Assembly (NCBI GenBank): GCA_047606545.1
Contig: JASGEI010000010.1
Coordinates: forward strand, 68,037-132,036
Direction of reading: 5' to 3'
Length of the DNA: 64,000 nt
Origin: JASGDC01 sp047606545
GTDB taxonomy: Bacteria; Actinomycetota; Actinomycetes; Actinomycetales; Micrococcaceae
The stretch's first letter is position 1; every line of letters begins with the position of its first letter. The notes below the pieces were generated by a model, which was given only the letters and a program-made list of their open reading frames with translations, was not told the origin of the DNA and made no database searches. Positions 1-8,264 of the stretch are shown here, piece after piece. Both the position numbers and the translations under genes were made by a program.

Positions 1-1038
1 ACGCCCACCTAAAGCACGTTCATCGTTCTTTAGCATAGAACGTAGCTCTTTCGGAAGTGAAAATAACAAGTCTTCTTCTGCGGTGACTACTTCTTCGACA
101 TCTGCATAACCGTAGTCTGCAAGGAGTTTAATCACTTCTTGCACTAGCACTTCTGGCACTGAAGCACCTGACGTTACTCCAATTGTTGATGCGCCTTCAA
201 ACCATTTCTCATCTACTTGGTTTGCAAAATCTACACGTTCTGCTCGCTTTGCACCATAATCTAGTGCTACTTCTACTAGACGTACTGAGTTAGAAGAGTT
301 AGAAGAACCTACCACAATTACAAGGTCTGACTTTGGGGCAATCTTCTTAATTGCCACCTGACGGTTTGTGGTCGCATAGCAAATATCATCACTTGGTGGA
401 TCTTGAAGCTTTGGGAAACGCTCTTTAAGCAAACGAACAGTCTCCATAGTTTCGTCAACACTAAGGGTAGTTTGTGAAATCCAAATAACTTTATCTGGGT
501 CTCGAACTTCTACTTTATCTACTTCATGTGGTCCGTTTACTAGTTGAATATGCTCTGGAGCTTCGCCCATAGTACCTTCAACTTCTTCATGGCCCTCATG
601 ACCAACCAAGATAATATCGTGGTCAGTTTTCGCAAAACGCACTGCCTCGCGATGCACTTTTGTAACTAATGGACAAGTTGCATCAATAGTGCGGAGCTCC
701 CGATCTGCAGCTTCATTAACTACTGCAGGAGATACTCCATGTGCGGAAAATACAGTGATTGCACCTTCTGGTACTTCGTCAATTTCTTCTACGAAAATCG
801 CACCTTTTTCTTCCAAAGTCTTTACCACATGCACATTATGCACAATCTGCTTACGCACATAAACTGGTGCACCATGAAGTTCAAGAGCCTTTTCAACTGC
901 AATAACTGCTCGGTCTACTCCAGCACAATACCCACGAGGCGCTGCAAGTAATACCTTGCGCTCGCCTTGTGGAAGGTCTAAATCTTCTGGTTTAACGCGT
1001 TTTTTAGGAACTTGAGGCATAGCTAACGAAATACTCAT
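1..1038 (-). CDS. ispH: 4-hydroxy-3-methylbut-2-enyl diphosphate reductase, C-terminus cut by window edge
   Basis: IspH (LytB) makes IPP and DMAPP from HMBPP in the last step of the MEP isoprenoid pathway, using a [4Fe-4S] cluster. I translated the minus strand by hand. The three cluster cysteines are visible in the contexts GYCAG (Cys38), DATCPLVTKVH and DDICYATTNRQ. The HGVSP and GSSNSSNS substrate-loop motifs are also present. About 346 residues lie in the window and the reading frame is open at base 1, ending in RALGGR, so only a short C-terminal piece is missing. I chose the ATG at 1038; an in-frame ATG at 1020 (MPQVPKKR) is an alternative, and neither has a strong ribosome binding site. 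In many actinobacteria ispH sits next to xseAB; here about 4.5 kb separates them. Confidence 0.93.
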   Translation of the reverse strand, partial: MSISLAMPQVPKKRVKPEDLDLPQGERKVLLAAPRGYCAGVDRAVIAVEKALELHGAPVYVRKQIVHNVHVVKTLEEKGAIFVEEIDEVPEGAITVFSAHGVSPAVVNEAADRELRTIDATCPLVTKVHREAVRFAKTDHDIILVGHEGHEEVEGTMGEAPEHIQLVNGPHEVDKVEVRDPDKVIWISQTTLSVDETMETVRLLKERFPKLQDPPSDDICYATTNRQVAIKKIAPKSDLVIVVGSSNSSNSVRLVEVALDYGAKRAERVDFANQVDEKWFEGASTIGVTSGASVPEVLVQEVIKLLADYGYADVEEVVTAEEDLLFSLPKELRSMLKNDERALGGR

Positions 1039-1117
1039 GTATCCAGTTTATCTTAAACATTAATCTACTTGTAGCCCTTTGGAAAATACCTAACTTGTTA
1101 GGTATAAAACACAGTTA

Positions 1118-2362
1118 TTACTCTGTCCACAACTTATCGATTGGAATTGAATATATTCCTGGCGTTGATTCAGCCATTTGAGTCCCAGTATGAAAAATAA
1201 TTCCATGTAAAAATTGGTCATTAAGTTTTTGCTGAAGCCACTTTATATTCTTTAAGTCTGATTGTTTGATAAGTGACTTAGACTTAATTTCAATTGCCAC
1301 TATCTTTCCTTCAGGTGTTTCTACTATTAAATCTATTTCTCGTTTATCATAATCACGATAATGGTATAGGTTATAACCTGAAAAACTATTGGCTAGTTGC
1401 CTTCTGATTTCTGAAATAACAAAAGTCTCGGTAGCCGGTCCTAGAAAATTCAGATTTTTACCTTCAATATTTTCAGGTGTAACTCTGTTCATTAACAACA
1501 TTAACCCGCTATCGTTTACATAAATCTTAGCTCTCTTAGTAGCACGATCTAATAAATTATTGCTCCAGCAAGGTAACTCATCCAATAAAAAAAGTCGTTT
1601 AAAGATTTTTAAATATTCTTCGAACTGATATCTAGATAGTCCAAAATCATTACCTCTACTTTTATTCAATTCAGTAGTAGATAAGGCACAGATACCTGAA
1701 AAAATTTTAGTAAATAACTCAGAGTCTAAGTTACTCTTTAAAAGTACCGCATCATGTTGAGATAACTTTCTAATATAGCTTTGAGCCCAAGACAATCTAG
1801 AATAATTAGTTTTACGAGATACCAATACAGGATAACCACCTTGAACAATTTTTGATATATATTCTTCACGAGTAGTTGTAGAGTCTTTTATCTTAAAGTC
1901 TCCCTCTAACAGATTGAATATCTTAAAATCGCTTTTTTCTATTTCACATTCTGAAAATGGAAAAATCTGCAAGTCATCAACCCTACCAGCTAAAGAATCT
2001 TTTGCTTTTTCTAACCCTAATAGGGAAACACTACCTGTTATAAGGAATTTAGACTTACTACTAATATCGTCTGCAATTATTTTCAAGTTCCCCATTAATT
2101 CAGGGGCCAACTGAATTTCGTCAATAACAAGTAACTTGTCTTTAGCCTGAGCTACAAAACTATCAGGGTTACCTAAAGCATTCTCTAAAGTAGTTGCATC
2201 ATCTAAAGTACGATAAATTCCATTTAATTTCTCACATAAAATTTTTGCAATAGTACTTTTGCCTACCTGCCTAGCTCCTTGCAAGTTAATTATACTTGCC
2301 TCCTCAAGCAATTCCTTGGCTAGAGAAGTTACTTTCCTAGGTAAAATTTCAACGTCATTCAT
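1118..2362 (-). CDS. ATP-binding protein, AAA_14/DUF4143 family
   Basis: This is a 414-residue protein of the COG1373-type family: an N-terminal P-loop ATPase followed by DUF4143. The Walker A motif GARQVGKS is at residues 29-36, Walker B LLVIDE is near 77-82, and a sensor-like LITGS is near 107. The C-terminal part contains REIDLIVETPEG followed by AIEIKSK, the spacing and chemistry of a PD-(D/E)XK nuclease-like fold. The biological role of the family is unknown; members are common in human-associated bacteria and archaea and vary between strains. The gene stands alone, and two near-identical 40-bp repeats lie directly upstream. It sits between ispH and xseA, genes usually close together, so it may be an accessory insertion. 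Confidence 0.88.
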   Translation of the reverse strand: MNDVEILPRKVTSLAKELLEEASIINLQGARQVGKSTIAKILCEKLNGIYRTLDDATTLENALGNPDSFVAQAKDKLLVIDEIQLAPELMGNLKIIADDISSKSKFLITGSVSLLGLEKAKDSLAGRVDDLQIFPFSECEIEKSDFKIFNLLEGDFKIKDSTTTREEYISKIVQGGYPVLVSRKTNYSRLSWAQSYIRKLSQHDAVLLKSNLDSELFTKIFSGICALSTTELNKSRGNDFGLSRYQFEEYLKIFKRLFLLDELPCWSNNLLDRATKRAKIYVNDSGLMLLMNRVTPENIEGKNLNFLGPATETFVISEIRRQLANSFSGYNLYHYRDYDKREIDLIVETPEGKIVAIEIKSKSLIKQSDLKNIKWLQQKLNDQFLHGIIFHTGTQMAESTPGIYSIPIDKLWTE

Positions 2363-2378
2363 AAATAATATAGTACCA

Positions 2379-2462
2379 TTTTTGCAAAATTACGAGAAAT
2401 TATTTTCATTTTTACGAACTATTTTTTGCAAAATTACGAGAAATTATTTTCATTTTTACGAA
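2379..2462. repeat. Two-copy 40-bp tandem repeat upstream of the DUF4143 ATPase gene
   Basis: Copies at 2379-2418 and 2423-2462 match over 40 bases and are separated by the four bases CTAT, giving a 44-bp period. Read on the minus strand, each copy holds two related TCGTAA-type half-sites, TTCGTAAAAATGAAAAT and TCGTAATTTTGC. The array ends about 17 bp before the ATPase start codon. This fits an operator or promoter array for that gene, but the binding factor is unknown. The remaining intergenic sequence to 2538 is AT-rich and shows nothing else. Confidence 0.85.
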
Positions 2463-2538
2463 AGAATATACGAAGTAATAAGGTACTTTAAATTGCCACA
2501 AACAACCTTAGTTTTAACAAAAGGTCGGCACAATTTTC

Positions 2539-2577
2539 TATGCAGGTCAGGATACAAAAGCAAACCTGACCTGCATA
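2539..2577 (-). terminator. Perfect 13-bp inverted repeat after the ABC permease gene
   Basis: Arms TATGCAGGTCAGG (2539-2551) and CCTGACCTGCATA (2565-2577) are perfect complements around a 13-nt loop. The right arm ends 4 bp from the permease stop codon, as expected for a terminator of the minus-strand operon. The sequence beyond the stem on that strand (GAAAATTG) lacks a proper U-tract, so termination by this hairpin alone is uncertain. Confidence 0.55.
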
Positions 2578-2581
2578 ACAT

Positions 2582-4207
2582 TTAGTGATTCAACACATCT
2601 CGATTACGCCAAGTATAAGTGCCAATAGCTATCAACACTATCGAAATCCCAGTAATTATCAATAACGGTTCGCCCTTAATTGCCTCTGCAGGCGCTGAAG
2701 CAATATGCACCATAGGCGATAGGTTCATAATCCACTGTTTTAGATTCATCAATGGTGCCAACCAAGCTGCAAAAAATGTAAACCCGTAATATAGCCAAGT
2801 AACTAGTCCTGAAGCTTTTGGCAAAATGCCAAATAATAGGATATAGAGCCCAGCAAATAGTGCTAAAACTGGCCAATACTGTAAAGCAGATAATATATAT
2901 TTACTGATATCAGCATGCATATCCTTTGAACCGGCATTTACCGAAACTGCCATTAACCAACCAGAAATAGCTAACATCACTGCTCCACCAATTAATGCGA
3001 CTAAAGCGTGTAGCGCAAACCATTGGATACGAGATAACTTAGTAGAAAGTAATACTTCTAAGTGCCCATGCCCTTCTTCACCACGAAGTTTACCTAGAGA
3101 TTGCAAGACATAAGCAATAATCATTAAAACTACTATACTAAGCATTGCTGATATGAAAGATGGAATCATGGAATCTGAGCCACCCATAGTTTCAATCATT
3201 TGCACAGCTTCTGGAGAACCTTCATAAACATTACTAATCTGGGGAACCAAGAATCCAATAGTTGCAACCATGATTACAACTCCGATTAACCAACCAATGA
3301 AAATATTTTGTTGCATTTTCCAAGTAAACCCAATAGGAGTGCGCAAGAAAGCAGAAGCGCGTGTTTTACCTTTACGAGCGGCAATAATCCCACTTCCCAA
3401 ATCACGATTAGCCAGTAAATAGAAACTTATCGGAGTAAGCACTATCGCAACTACCACAAAGATCCAAAGTGGCCACCAATTAGCTGCAGTAAGTGATTTA
3501 GCAGATTCTAACCAACCAAATGGGCTTAAATAAGTAGGCCATGCTGGCTCTAGTAGACCCTGAGAGTTTTGCTTACCCATAAAGTCGCTAATTCCTCTTA
3601 GGACAAAACCAATCCCAATTAAACTAGCCAAAATACTATTTGCAGAACGAGCACTTTCGACAAGCTGGGCTACAATACTTGCAAGAACTGCCCAAACAAA
3701 ACCAAATAGCCCAAAAGAAATTGCAAACAGCCACACACTACCATCTTGCCAATTCACATTTACGGCACTAATACCAGCACCAATAATCAAAGCAAGAATT
3801 AGATTTGCAAAGAAAGCAACAATAATTGCTGCAATTAGACCAGCAAAACGGTGAACTCTAGCAGAAAGAATTAGCTCTAATGCACCGTTTTCTTCATTTT
3901 GCCTATTATGTCTAATTACAAACATGGTGTTCATAAATGCAACAGCCAAACCCCACCACAGTAAAGTTTCAATTGACATTAAAGCACCAAAAGTAGGTTT
4001 ATCCATTGGTCCAGTTAAAAATATACCAGCTGGATTGGTAGCAAAAGTTTGATATAAAGCAGTTAAACTCTTTTGATCACCATAGACATCTTTCAATAAA
4101 GGAACCATCAAGATTAACGAAATCGAAATAGCTAGGATCCAAATAGGCAACTTAATCCGTTCCCGTTTTAGAATTAGAATAATAAGTTCTTTAATGCCAG
4201 TAAACAT
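2582..4207 (-). CDS. ABC-2-type exporter permease (polyketide antibiotic-exporter type)
   Basis: This is a 541-residue integral membrane protein with about twelve predicted hydrophobic segments in two repeated halves. Each half starts with a cytoplasmic stretch before a first helix (residues about 15-40 and 300-325). This arrangement is typical of ABC-2 permeases annotated as polyketide antibiotic or multidrug exporters in actinobacteria. It would be the membrane half of an efflux pump working with the ATPase encoded at 4207-4926; the stop codon of that gene overlaps this start as TAATG, indicating translational coupling. The substrate cannot be read from sequence. A MarR/GbsR-like regulator gene heads the unit. 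Confidence 0.85.
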   Translation of the reverse strand: MFTGIKELIILILKRERIKLPIWILAISISLILMVPLLKDVYGDQKSLTALYQTFATNPAGIFLTGPMDKPTFGALMSIETLLWWGLAVAFMNTMFVIRHNRQNEENGALELILSARVHRFAGLIAAIIVAFFANLILALIIGAGISAVNVNWQDGSVWLFAISFGLFGFVWAVLASIVAQLVESARSANSILASLIGIGFVLRGISDFMGKQNSQGLLEPAWPTYLSPFGWLESAKSLTAANWWPLWIFVVVAIVLTPISFYLLANRDLGSGIIAARKGKTRASAFLRTPIGFTWKMQQNIFIGWLIGVVIMVATIGFLVPQISNVYEGSPEAVQMIETMGGSDSMIPSFISAMLSIVVLMIIAYVLQSLGKLRGEEGHGHLEVLLSTKLSRIQWFALHALVALIGGAVMLAISGWLMAVSVNAGSKDMHADISKYILSALQYWPVLALFAGLYILLFGILPKASGLVTWLYYGFTFFAAWLAPLMNLKQWIMNLSPMVHIASAPAEAIKGEPLLIITGISIVLIAIGTYTWRNRDVLNH

Positions 4208-4926
4208 TAATGCTCCCCATACTTACTCAAGAAAACTTTCTCCAAGTTTTCATGCTCATCTCGGAGTTCTTCCATGGTGTATACGGAAACTGTCTCACCT
4301 TTACGAATAATAGTAACTCTGTCACAAAGTGTCTCTACTTCACTCATGATATGGCTTGATAGTAAGATTGTTTTACCAGCATCTTTAAGTGCATGCACTT
4401 CCTCTTGAAAAACATTTTCCATAAGTGGATCTAAACCACTTGTCGGTTCGTCAAAAATATACAGAGGTACATCACTTGCCAAAGCAGCAATTAAGGCAAC
4501 TTTCGTGCGATTACCTTTTGAATATGAACGAAACTTTTTAGTTTCGTCTAACTCAAAACGTTTCAACAAGTGTTTACGCCGTGCTTCATCAAGACCACCA
4601 CGTAAGTTACCGAGGATATCAATAGTTTCTCCCCCAGTTAAATTAGGCCAAAAATTAACATCTCCTGGCACATAAGCTAGTTTTTCATGCAATTTAACTG
4701 CATTGCTCCAGGCATCTTGCCCAAATACATCAGCTATACCACTAGACTTTTTTAATAATCCTAAGATAATGCGGATTGTCGTAGATTTACCAGCACCATT
4801 GGGACCCAAGAAACCGTGTACTTCACCTTTTTGCACCTGTAAATTAAATTTATTTAGAGCAGTAAACTTTCCAAACTGTTTCGTTAAATCTTTAACGTTA
4901 ATTATTTCTGAAATATCTGAAGTCAT
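4207..4926 (-). CDS. ABC exporter ATP-binding protein
   Basis: This 239-residue nucleotide-binding subunit has Walker A (GPNGAGKST), an ABC signature of the YSKGNR type in place of LSGGQ, Walker B followed by catalytic Glu (LYIFDEPTSGLDP) and the switch His in LLSSHIMSE. This signature variant is typical of ABC-2 exporter ATPases such as those for drugs and antibiotics. It pairs with the permease encoded immediately downstream through a one-base TAATG overlap. The start ATG at 4926 is preceded by two palindromic sites within 82 bp, so expression is probably controlled by the regulator encoded just upstream. Confidence 0.92.
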   Translation of the reverse strand: MTSDISEIINVKDLTKQFGKFTALNKFNLQVQKGEVHGFLGPNGAGKSTTIRIILGLLKKSSGIADVFGQDAWSNAVKLHEKLAYVPGDVNFWPNLTGGETIDILGNLRGGLDEARRKHLLKRFELDETKKFRSYSKGNRTKVALIAALASDVPLYIFDEPTSGLDPLMENVFQEEVHALKDAGKTILLSSHIMSEVETLCDRVTIIRKGETVSVYTMEELRDEHENLEKVFLSKYGEH

Positions 4927-4956
4927 AATGTATTCCTTTTCTATCTAAATACATAG

Positions 4957-5007
4957 TTTCAGATTTTTCTGAAAGTTACAATGGCATCTTTCAGTTTTTT
5001 CTGAAAG
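4957..5007. promoter_or_regulatory. Paired palindromes, TTTCAG-N6-CTGAAA, candidate operators of the exporter operon
   Basis: Two inverted repeats share the half-site TTTCAG/CTGAAA with a six-base AT spacer: 4957-4974 (TTTCAGATTTTTCTGAAA) and 4988-5007 (CTTTCAGTTTTTTCTGAAAG). Their centres are 32 bp apart, about three helical turns, so bound dimers would sit on the same face. The second palindrome contains the TGA stop of the regulator gene; the first lies 31-48 bp before the ATPase start. The obvious candidate binder is the regulator encoded at 4991-5449. Confidence 0.7.
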
Positions 5008-5449
5008 TTTTTTTTTCGTAATCTACTAATACTTTCTGAAACCTAACATCGATGAAACTATACAAGTCATACATTGCAAGTAATCTGTCATTATTTGGTA
5101 GCTTTTTTAATCCTGATTCAGCGACAGCTGTGTATAGTTTTGTAGATTCGATTGATCTGCGAATTGTTTGCAGTACATTGTCTTTCGTATTTCGATAGTA
5201 ATGCTTACGACTTCCAGTTTTTTTTATCCTAGTTACCATGCCGACTTTCACGAACATCGCCATTGCTTCACTCAAAGCCCCGGCAGACACTCCAGTTGCG
5301 TTACGAATATCTACGGCAGTTTGTTCTTCAGGTTCACACACAGTTAGCCAAGCTATTACTTTTGCTGCACCTAACGGCAAGGCATGAGCTGAATACAGAG
5401 CAGTTAACTCTTCATAGACTTCTCGAGTATTATCATCCATTGCGTGCAT
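4991..5449 (-). CDS. MarR/GbsR-like winged-helix transcriptional regulator
   Basis: This protein of about 152 residues has a central winged helix (roughly residues 20-90: AAKVIAWLTVCEPEEQTAVDIRNATGVSAGALSEAMAMF in outline) followed by a basic wing with TRIKKTGSRKHYYR and a C-terminal helical dimerisation part. The layout matches GbsR/MarR-type regulators that often accompany ABC-2 exporters. I chose the ATG at 5449, which follows an AGGGTG sequence; a GTG at 5452 and an ATG at 5440 are in frame. It is transcribed in the same direction as the exporter genes, and its stop codon is embedded in a palindrome likely to be its own operator. Confidence 0.8.
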   Translation of the reverse strand: MHAMDDNTREVYEELTALYSAHALPLGAAKVIAWLTVCEPEEQTAVDIRNATGVSAGALSEAMAMFVKVGMVTRIKKTGSRKHYYRNTKDNVLQTIRRSIESTKLYTAVAESGLKKLPNNDRLLAMYDLYSFIDVRFQKVLVDYEKKTFRKN

Positions 5450-5505
5450 CACCCTGCATCATTATCTCTTAGCATATAAGCAAAAATCTCTCACTTAATT
5501 ATAAC

Positions 5506-5541
5506 TTATCGCCTAATTTTCAATGTTCTATAATCAGGCGA
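5506..5541 (+). promoter_or_regulatory. Candidate xseA promoter with flanking inverted repeat
   Basis: A perfect -10 hexamer TATAAT is at 5529-5534, about 65 bp before xseA; the -35 region (TTATCG near 5506) is weak. The element is bracketed by TCGCCT (5509-5514) and AGGCGA (5536-5541), which could be a regulator half-site pair. Confidence 0.4.
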
Positions 5542-5598
5542 CAGTTTTATCGTAGCTAAGTAGTATTATTTAACCAGAGCAACTTTTAATGAGGCGAT

Positions 5599-6846
5599 AT
5601 GAAATCACAACTACCTCCTACTGCTACGGAAACTAGTGCAGAAAACCCATGGCCAGTTTCAGTATTTTCACAAAAACTAAAAATGCATATTGAACGAGCA
5701 CCACAAACCTGGATTGAAGGCGAAATACTACAATTCAATAAACGTCGTGGCACCTCCTTTGTTACGCTTAAAGATTTAAATGCTGATGCTACTGCCCAAC
5801 TTACCGTTTGGGCTAATGTCATGACTAATGTATCAGTACCACTCCAAGAAGGTAACCGAGTAGTTGCATTGGTAAAACCTAATTACTGGATAGCTGGTGG
5901 GCGTTTATCAATGAGCACCCTTGCCATTAAACCAGTTGGTGAAGGTGAATTACTCCTTCGCATTGAACAGCTAAAAAACAAGCTAGCTGCAGAAGGACTA
6001 TTTGCTCTAAACCACAAGAAGCCATTGCCTTTCCTACCTAATCGAATTGGACTCGTTACTGGACGTGATTCTGATGCCTTAAAAGATGTACTTAAAAATG
6101 CCAAATTACGTTGGCCTGCGGTAGAGTTTGAGATTCGTGAAGTCGCTGTTCAAGGTAAAAATGCTGTTCCTGAAGTAATTGCTGGGATTAAAGACCTTGA
6201 TCAATTGCCAGAAATAGATGTAATCATTGTGGCTCGTGGTGGTGGTAGCGTAGAAGACTTAATGCCATTTAACGACGAAGAAATGGTACGAACCATATTC
6301 GCTTGTAAAACACCAGTAGTTAGTGCTATTGGACACGAAGCAAACCGACCAATTATCGACGAAGTTGCAGACTTACGTGCATCTACACCTACTGATGCGG
6401 CAAAACGTACTGTACCAGATATCCAAGAACAACAAGCCATCATCAATGAATCCCAAGAGCGATTGCTTAATTACATGCAAAGTTATTACTTGCGTGAATC
6501 TGCGATGCTACAAAGTTACTTGAATAGGCCCGTATTAAAAAATCCGTTAACTGATATTGAACTTAAACAAACAGATATTAACACTTTGCAAAATCGAGCC
6601 TTACAGGCAATTAAATCCGCTTATTTGCATGAAAAAACATACATTGACGCTCAAGGTAATCAGCTTCGGGCACTATCACCGCAGCACATTCTTGACCGTG
6701 GCTATGCATTAATTAGAGATGAAAATACAAATGTCATCCATTCAGTTTCTGATACAAAAATTGGTGAGCAGTTGTTAATCACTATGGCAGACGGTGCTTT
6801 AGAAACTGAAGTGAAAACAATTATTGGAGAGGATACCGATGACTGA
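5599..6846 (+). CDS. xseA: Exodeoxyribonuclease VII large subunit
   Basis: XseA is the catalytic subunit of exonuclease VII, which degrades single-stranded DNA from both ends. The 415-residue protein has an N-terminal OB-fold (residues about 15-115, including WIEGEI and VALVKPNYW) followed by the catalytic domain with GLVTGRDSDALKDV, DVIIVARGGGSVEDLMPFNDE and VSAIGHEANRPIIDEVADLRASTPTDAA, the family signature. A coiled-coil region and the C-terminal ILDRGYALI motif follow. Start 5599 is preceded by GAGGCGAT. The 3' end overlaps xseB by 8 bases, indicating coupled translation of the two subunits. Confidence 0.96.
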   Translation: MKSQLPPTATETSAENPWPVSVFSQKLKMHIERAPQTWIEGEILQFNKRRGTSFVTLKDLNADATAQLTVWANVMTNVSVPLQEGNRVVALVKPNYWIAGGRLSMSTLAIKPVGEGELLLRIEQLKNKLAAEGLFALNHKKPLPFLPNRIGLVTGRDSDALKDVLKNAKLRWPAVEFEIREVAVQGKNAVPEVIAGIKDLDQLPEIDVIIVARGGGSVEDLMPFNDEEMVRTIFACKTPVVSAIGHEANRPIIDEVADLRASTPTDAAKRTVPDIQEQQAIINESQERLLNYMQSYYLRESAMLQSYLNRPVLKNPLTDIELKQTDINTLQNRALQAIKSAYLHEKTYIDAQGNQLRALSPQHILDRGYALIRDENTNVIHSVSDTKIGEQLLITMADGALETEVKTIIGEDTDD

Positions 6847-7051
6847 AACTAACACTGATATTGAAAATTTAAGCTACGAGGAAGCTCGCGAACAGCTAGT
6901 AAATGTAGTTGCCCAGCTAGAATCTGGACAAGTTTCCCTTGAAGATTCTGTAAAGTTGTGGGAACGTGGCGACCTATTAGCAAAACGTTGCAACCAGTGG
7001 CTAGCTGGTGTTAAAGCAAAAGTTGATGCAGCCATGGAGTCAAAGCAGTAG
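6839..7051 (+). CDS. xseB: Exodeoxyribonuclease VII small subunit
   Basis: This protein of about 70 residues binds along the XseA coiled coil in exonuclease VII. The family motif LSYEEAREQLVNVVAQLESGQVSLEDS and the conserved LWERGDLLAKRC are both present. I moved the start to the ATG at 6839 because GGAGAGG lies the right distance upstream, inside the end of xseA; an upstream ATG at 6824 would lengthen the overlap without a binding site. Its last 12 bp overlap the end of the convergent GH76 gene. Confidence 0.93.
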   Translation: MTETNTDIENLSYEEAREQLVNVVAQLESGQVSLEDSVKLWERGDLLAKRCNQWLAGVKAKVDAAMESKQ

Positions 7052-8155
7052 ATTACTATCTGCGGCTTCAATCTTAGCCATAGCTTCGAAAATCATCCAT
7101 GCTTGCACTTGCGTTGATAGCTCAACTCTATCTTTGGGTTCAAAAAAATCAGTTGCCTTAACAAGTGGGTCTGCAGAAAAAGTGATTGGCGCTAAGTTAT
7201 CACTAGTTTTCCCTTTCCAAAGCCCAATTGCGGTATTTTGAATCATCTCAACTGCAAGTTTACGAGTTTTGATATCTAGTCGCTCATCTAAAGCCGCAAT
7301 CGCTAAATACCTACATAAAATTCCAGTAAATATCCCACCATCACCAGTACCATGAGTTCGTAATGGTCGAAGCTTATTAGTTTCAACTATAAATTCATCC
7401 GAAGTACCATGGATTAAATCATCTGCTAATTCAAGTGCTTCTGGAGTACCTAACTCTAGCAATGCTCCGAGCATTGTGCCTTGATTATAAGTAAATAGTA
7501 GCTCTACTACATCTGCTCCAGAATTTTTATTAGGACGAATCCCATCTAGGAAGAGTTTCTGTTTTGGGTCGTATAGTTTGTCAATTGCCCAATTAACTAT
7601 TGCTGTTCCTAATTCAGAATCACCTTTACGGAAAAAATAAATTGCTGATGGTCCATTACTAGGTGTATTTTTAAAATGGTCTTTTTTCCTAGTAAGTTCA
7701 TCACGTTTACGCCAATAAATCCCACCACCAAGCTCATCAGAATAACCACTACGTAGCTGCTGTTCCAGAGTATGCTGTGCATATCGCAGACTATGGTCAG
7801 TGTCATCAATATGTTCTAACAAACGAGTAATAGCTAATATCATCCATGCCATATCGTCATAGTAATTATTTTTCCACTTATGACCATTCTTCTTTTTGAT
7901 AGTATGTAATACGGTTTTCGCTAACTCAAAAAGTCGCTTAGCTTCCGTTCCATTGCTACGAATTCCAGCGTCAATTATGGCATCCACAAAATGTGCTTGT
8001 ATCCAGTAATGCCATGCTTGAGAAAATCGTCGTTCATTGAGAGTCATGCGATCATGTGCCAGCCCAATTACGGTATCTCTTTTGCCTGGAAGTGGTTTAC
8101 AGTAATGTTCAAGAATAGCTTCTTGTGCCTTATTAGCTCTAGTTTTCCATTTCAT
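7040..8155 (-). CDS. Glycoside hydrolase family 76-like protein (alpha-1,6-mannanase type)
   Basis: This is a 371-residue protein with the (alpha/alpha)6-barrel pattern of GH76, including the paired aspartates of NNYYDDMAWM (Asp100-Asp101) that form the catalytic site in GH76 mannanases, plus GGGIYWRK and FTYNQGTMLGAL. It has no signal peptide or membrane anchor, so it is predicted to be cytoplasmic, unlike secreted Bacteroides homologues. I chose the ATG at 8155 because GGCAGGA precedes it; a GTG at 8191 is possible. Actinobacterial cytosolic homologues are usually hypothetical; a substrate cannot be assigned. The gene is convergent with xseB and overlaps it by 12 bp. Confidence 0.8.
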   Translation of the reverse strand: MKWKTRANKAQEAILEHYCKPLPGKRDTVIGLAHDRMTLNERRFSQAWHYWIQAHFVDAIIDAGIRSNGTEAKRLFELAKTVLHTIKKKNGHKWKNNYYDDMAWMILAITRLLEHIDDTDHSLRYAQHTLEQQLRSGYSDELGGGIYWRKRDELTRKKDHFKNTPSNGPSAIYFFRKGDSELGTAIVNWAIDKLYDPKQKLFLDGIRPNKNSGADVVELLFTYNQGTMLGALLELGTPEALELADDLIHGTSDEFIVETNKLRPLRTHGTGDGGIFTGILCRYLAIAALDERLDIKTRKLAVEMIQNTAIGLWKGKTSDNLAPITFSADPLVKATDFFEPKDRVELSTQVQAWMIFEAMAKIEAADSNLLL

Positions 8156-8264
8156 TATTCCTGCCAAAATTTTTCTCAAGAAACAACTCACATGCTTCAG
8201 AGTTTTACTAACTATCTTTAATTTTAATCGTTTTTCCTGAAGTCATGTGTAGTAATCCATTTCA

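Noticed and set aside
2379..2462. CRISPR array
   Set aside because: Only two repeat copies with a four-base gap and no cas gene; the arrangement fits an operator array instead.
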